NCBI RefSeq assembly: GCF_954871325.1
Contig: NC_088776.1
Location: 18,724,052-18,788,051, forward strand
Direction of reading: 5' to 3'
Length of the DNA stretch: 64,000 nt
DNA from: Gordionus sp. m RMFG-2023
Lineage: Eukaryota; Nematomorpha; Gordioida; Chordodea; Parachordodidae
Below are positions 61,272-64,000 of the stretch, in pieces (the first letter of the stretch is position 1; every line of letters begins with the position of its first letter). Below the pieces are notes generated by a model. It saw nothing but the letters and a program-made list of their open reading frames with translations, was not told where the DNA came from and made no database searches. The position numbers and the translations under genes are program-made.

Positions 61272-61634
61272 AACTTGTCTGCCCCATCATATAAACTGTT
61301 ACAGTGATAACGATATCACAAACCCATTTGCGTGAATCTATTTCCGCAAACATTTTGGAGCAAATACATTTTAGAGAAATTTTTATCGCGAACCCATTAT
61401 AGTGGAACTCTTATCGCGAATCTTTTATGCAGAATTTTTTACCGCGGATGTATTTGCAATAATAACGTGAGAACATTACTGTGAAACAATGATTATATTG
61501 CTATTGCATTTATTAAGAGAAAAACTACACATTCAATAATAATTTATCCAAATTGGTTCTAAGGGTATTTCAATTCGCTATAATAAACATTTGTGATAAG
61601 GTTTTCGCGATAAAATTTTTACTGGGCTGACATG
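61272..61634. mobile_element. pogo/Tigger-like MITE
   Basis: The left end TGTCTGCCCCATCATATAAA and the inverted right end TGTCAGCCCAGTAAAAATTT are similar. The interior repeats degenerate words of the form TATCGCGAACCCATTATAGTGG, split here as TATCGCGAACC and CATTATAGTGG, and TTATCGCGAATCTTTTATG. Such GCGAA/TATAGTG strings are typical of Tigger/pogo terminal sequences. No transposase is present and a TA duplication was not resolved. Confidence 0.5.
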
Positions 61635-62787
61635 GAATCATCGAAATAGCAAATTTAAAAAATAAGCAACTTTTATTAAAAAAGATAAATTAACTAACAT
61701 AATAATTTTAGACGAAATTTCTAAAATTATATTTGATATTATTATGAAATAGGTAAAATATAAAGATTCATTTATTATAGAATATTATATTGATAGCCTT
61801 GAAGATAATGGCTAATTTTTTTATAAACCAGATTTTATATATAATTTTGTTACATTTTATAAAAGCAAAAATGTATAGTAAAATAAAAACTAATTAAATA
61901 TTATTTTTATAAAAATATATTATGCTAATCAAAAATAAAAATAATTGAAAATATAAATTCGAATGAAGCTTATACCTTGAATCTTGCTTGATTGGTTAAG
62001 CTGACTATATTAAGAGGGGGGGGCAGAAGGGTTGGAATTGAAGCTCCCCCTTTCCTCAAGGAAAATATGATTAAGTAAAGTTTCGTGTTTTTATAATAAT
62101 TTTATCAATTTTCTAATTAGATTTTTACATAAATAAAATTTGGTATAAAAAATGTTTAAATAAGACGTTTTAAATAAACTGTAATTCGATGGAATCGGAT
62201 TGACCTTTTATATTTCCAAGTGTAAAACTTATAGTATTATTTTAATAAACAGTTGATCAACCTTAGCGCATGTGAGGGTAAAAAAATATCTAATCGTTTT
62301 CTATTACACCGTAAAAAATCCATGGTATCACATTTTCCAATGATGCTACATGTCTATTTGATTACATTTTATGCGATCGCTAGTAAATTTTAAAAGTACA
62401 CTGAGTTTCATATTTTAAAAAATTAGATAAAAACGTTGATTTTTTATAATGATAACTAATTTTTTTTAATATCTTTTTTAAAAATTGTTAATGCTATATT
62501 TTCGCCCTATAAATATCCTTATTTTGCCAATAACTTTTTTTCATTTATACTGTTTACCAAATGGGTTGATTGAACTAAAGTGTATTTACTAGTTAGGTAT
62601 TACATATGGACCTGAGCTTTTGAATTAGTGATTTCAAAAGTAAGGTAAACTTCTTGCTTAGGACGGCTTAAAGTGAGATTCAGATTCATATCAAATTTTT
62701 CAAAATAAAACTCGATTCAAAATATAATGAGATTTTAACAATTTAAATATCAATAAAGAAGGTGGAATTATAAAATTGAAAAATGTT

Positions 62788-63081
62788 TTAAATGAAGGAA
62801 AAATAAAATTCAGTGTATCGGATAATTAATATCATATCCTTATCCAATCTTGTTCTATGTGAGGACAGAATATATTTCAATCCTTTCGACCGAAACCTAT
62901 ATAGATGAGACAGACATAGATTATTGATATAGATTTCTGGTCGCTTTAACCTTCTTCCTACCCAATATGCAGAAATATCGGTGTTTTTATTCCGTTTGAT
63001 GCAGTTAAAAGAATTTATAATGGCACCTATTAATAGCTCTTTTTGTTGTGACATAAATTGACTTTTGTTATTTTCTTCCAT
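62788..63081 (-). CDS. unassigned 97-codon open frame, possible first exon
   Basis: Starts MEENNKSQFMSQQKELLIG and continues with SAYWVGRRLKRPEIYINN and SHLYRFRSKGLKYILSSHR. In DNA this AT-rich, where a stop is expected roughly every 11 codons, a 97-codon frame is unlikely by chance. The residues are mixed rather than the usual Lys/Asn/Ile skew. The last ~12 residues (LIIRYTEFYFSFI) look like read-through into non-coding DNA, so an exon boundary near LDKD is possible. No family recognised. Confidence 0.35.
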   Translation of the reverse strand: MEENNKSQFMSQQKELLIGAIINSFNCIKRNKNTDISAYWVGRRLKRPEIYINNLCLSHLYRFRSKGLKYILSSHRTRLDKDMILIIRYTEFYFSFI

Positions 63082-63084
63082 TTA

Positions 63085-64000
63085 CAATATGGATTCAAAA
63101 GTATCATCGGGGTCGAAACTATTTTGACTGAACTAATGGAAGGATGCGAATTATATATCATTATACCATCAAAAGTGCTTCAATTATAGACCAAGTTTGT
63201 GTAAAATATTTTCTAATCCTGTATTTTCTTATGACAATAATATTTGATATAGAGGAACAAGATTTAGACATTCTACGAATTAGAAAATTTGCAAAATATA
63301 ATAATAAGATTCCTCATTTCCTTTTATGCGTATTTTTTAAAAAAACAATTACTATAATCATTATAAATTAACAGTAATATAACATAATATATAGTGGACA
63401 GGAGGTAGCTGACTATTCTGTGGCCTCATGCCTTAGTGGCCTCATTTATGGTAGCATAGCCCCCATGCCCCTTATTTTGAGGCTCACCTTTAATAGCTTT
63501 TTTTCATTTTATATGGTTTTTAATTTCTTATATTTTTGGATACTTGTCTAAGATGGGCTAAACAGTAAACACTAAATGTAGCTATTACATTTTTATAAGA
63601 AAAAGAAAAAAATACTATTATGACATAATAATCATACATTTTATCTCAAATATGCTGCATATAATCTTACTCATTGAACATTTAAAAACATATTTATCGC
63701 AATAGCGCAATAAAATAATAAATATTTCATATATAAAATCATATTAATAGTGCATATAAAATATTACATATTGCACAAAAATCGAAAGCATGAACGTTAT
63801 TTTTCATCGAGAATAAAACTTATTGTGCAAATAAAATCAGGCATATTTTAAACATTTAAATATTTTTTTTTAAAATTTTGCTTAAAAAAATAATAAAAAA
63901 AAATGCTTTTTTGCCCTATAAATTTCACACTTGGAGTCTGCAAAGAGAAATCGAAGTATCCATATACACGATCATTTAAAATAAATAAGTAGTAAAAATT
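63085..64000. other. no recognisable feature
   Basis: AT-rich DNA. A less AT-rich stretch near 63405-63485 (GGCCTCATGCCTTAGTGGCC, then AGCCCCCATGCCCC) may be an element terminus but has no visible partner in the window. The 75-codon frame at 63144-63371 has no motif. Confidence 0.35.

Noticed and set aside
1-64000. tRNA, rRNA or bacterial operon-like features
   Set aside because: I looked for tRNA A/B boxes and conserved rRNA segments on both strands and saw none; gene structure is spliced throughout.

Overview
This window is nuclear DNA from an invertebrate-type animal. The genes are split by GT-AG introns, the DNA is very AT-rich, and three gene families typical of animals can be assembled by hand. 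Long C or G homopolymer runs stand out against the AT background. I cannot assign a phylum. Very short introns (32-56 nt) next to kilobase introns are a feature of the genome.

Layout. 1-9,800 has no host gene that I could identify. It holds a DNA transposon with ~285-bp terminal inverted repeats (1-1553), a ~110-120-bp satellite (2275-2950), simple AT repeats, a 1.55-kb polypyrimidine tract, a Helitron Rep fragment and a 300-bp polypurine tract. 9849-29157 (+) is a 20-exon ubiquitin-specific protease of the USP20/USP33 type, with a catalytic domain and two C-terminal DUSP domains. The exons I joined sum to 2,916 nt, exactly 972 codons. Its large introns are filled by hAT-type elements. 29604-41231 (-) is a complete 17-exon TAF2 (TFIID subunit). 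Its exons sum to 4,185 nt, exactly 1,395 codons, and a LINE fragment lies in one intron. The USP and TAF2 genes are tail to tail, with 446 bp between stop codons. 41232-45777 is intergenic and carries several MITEs. 45778-59848 (-) is a receptor with five CUB domains, one LDLa module and one transmembrane segment, the architecture of C. elegans LEV-10. All junctions keep frame if one GC-AG intron is accepted. 60-64 kb has two unassigned pieces of probable coding sequence and a pogo/Tigger-like MITE.

The three genes have unrelated roles: deubiquitination, basal transcription, and synaptic receptor clustering or scaffolding. They are not an operon or system. The most unusual material is in the repeats. 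There is a palindromic MITE family with at least six copies here. A satellite shares its unit with the interior of a hAT-like MITE. A transposon contains a tandemly duplicated exon-plus-intron unit. A 1.9-kb hAT element sits in what was an ~81-nt intron. I saw no CRISPR array, tRNA, rRNA or bacterial-type defence system. All exon joins are my own manual inference from reading frame, splice dinucleotides and remembered family sequences. No alignment or RNA data were available.
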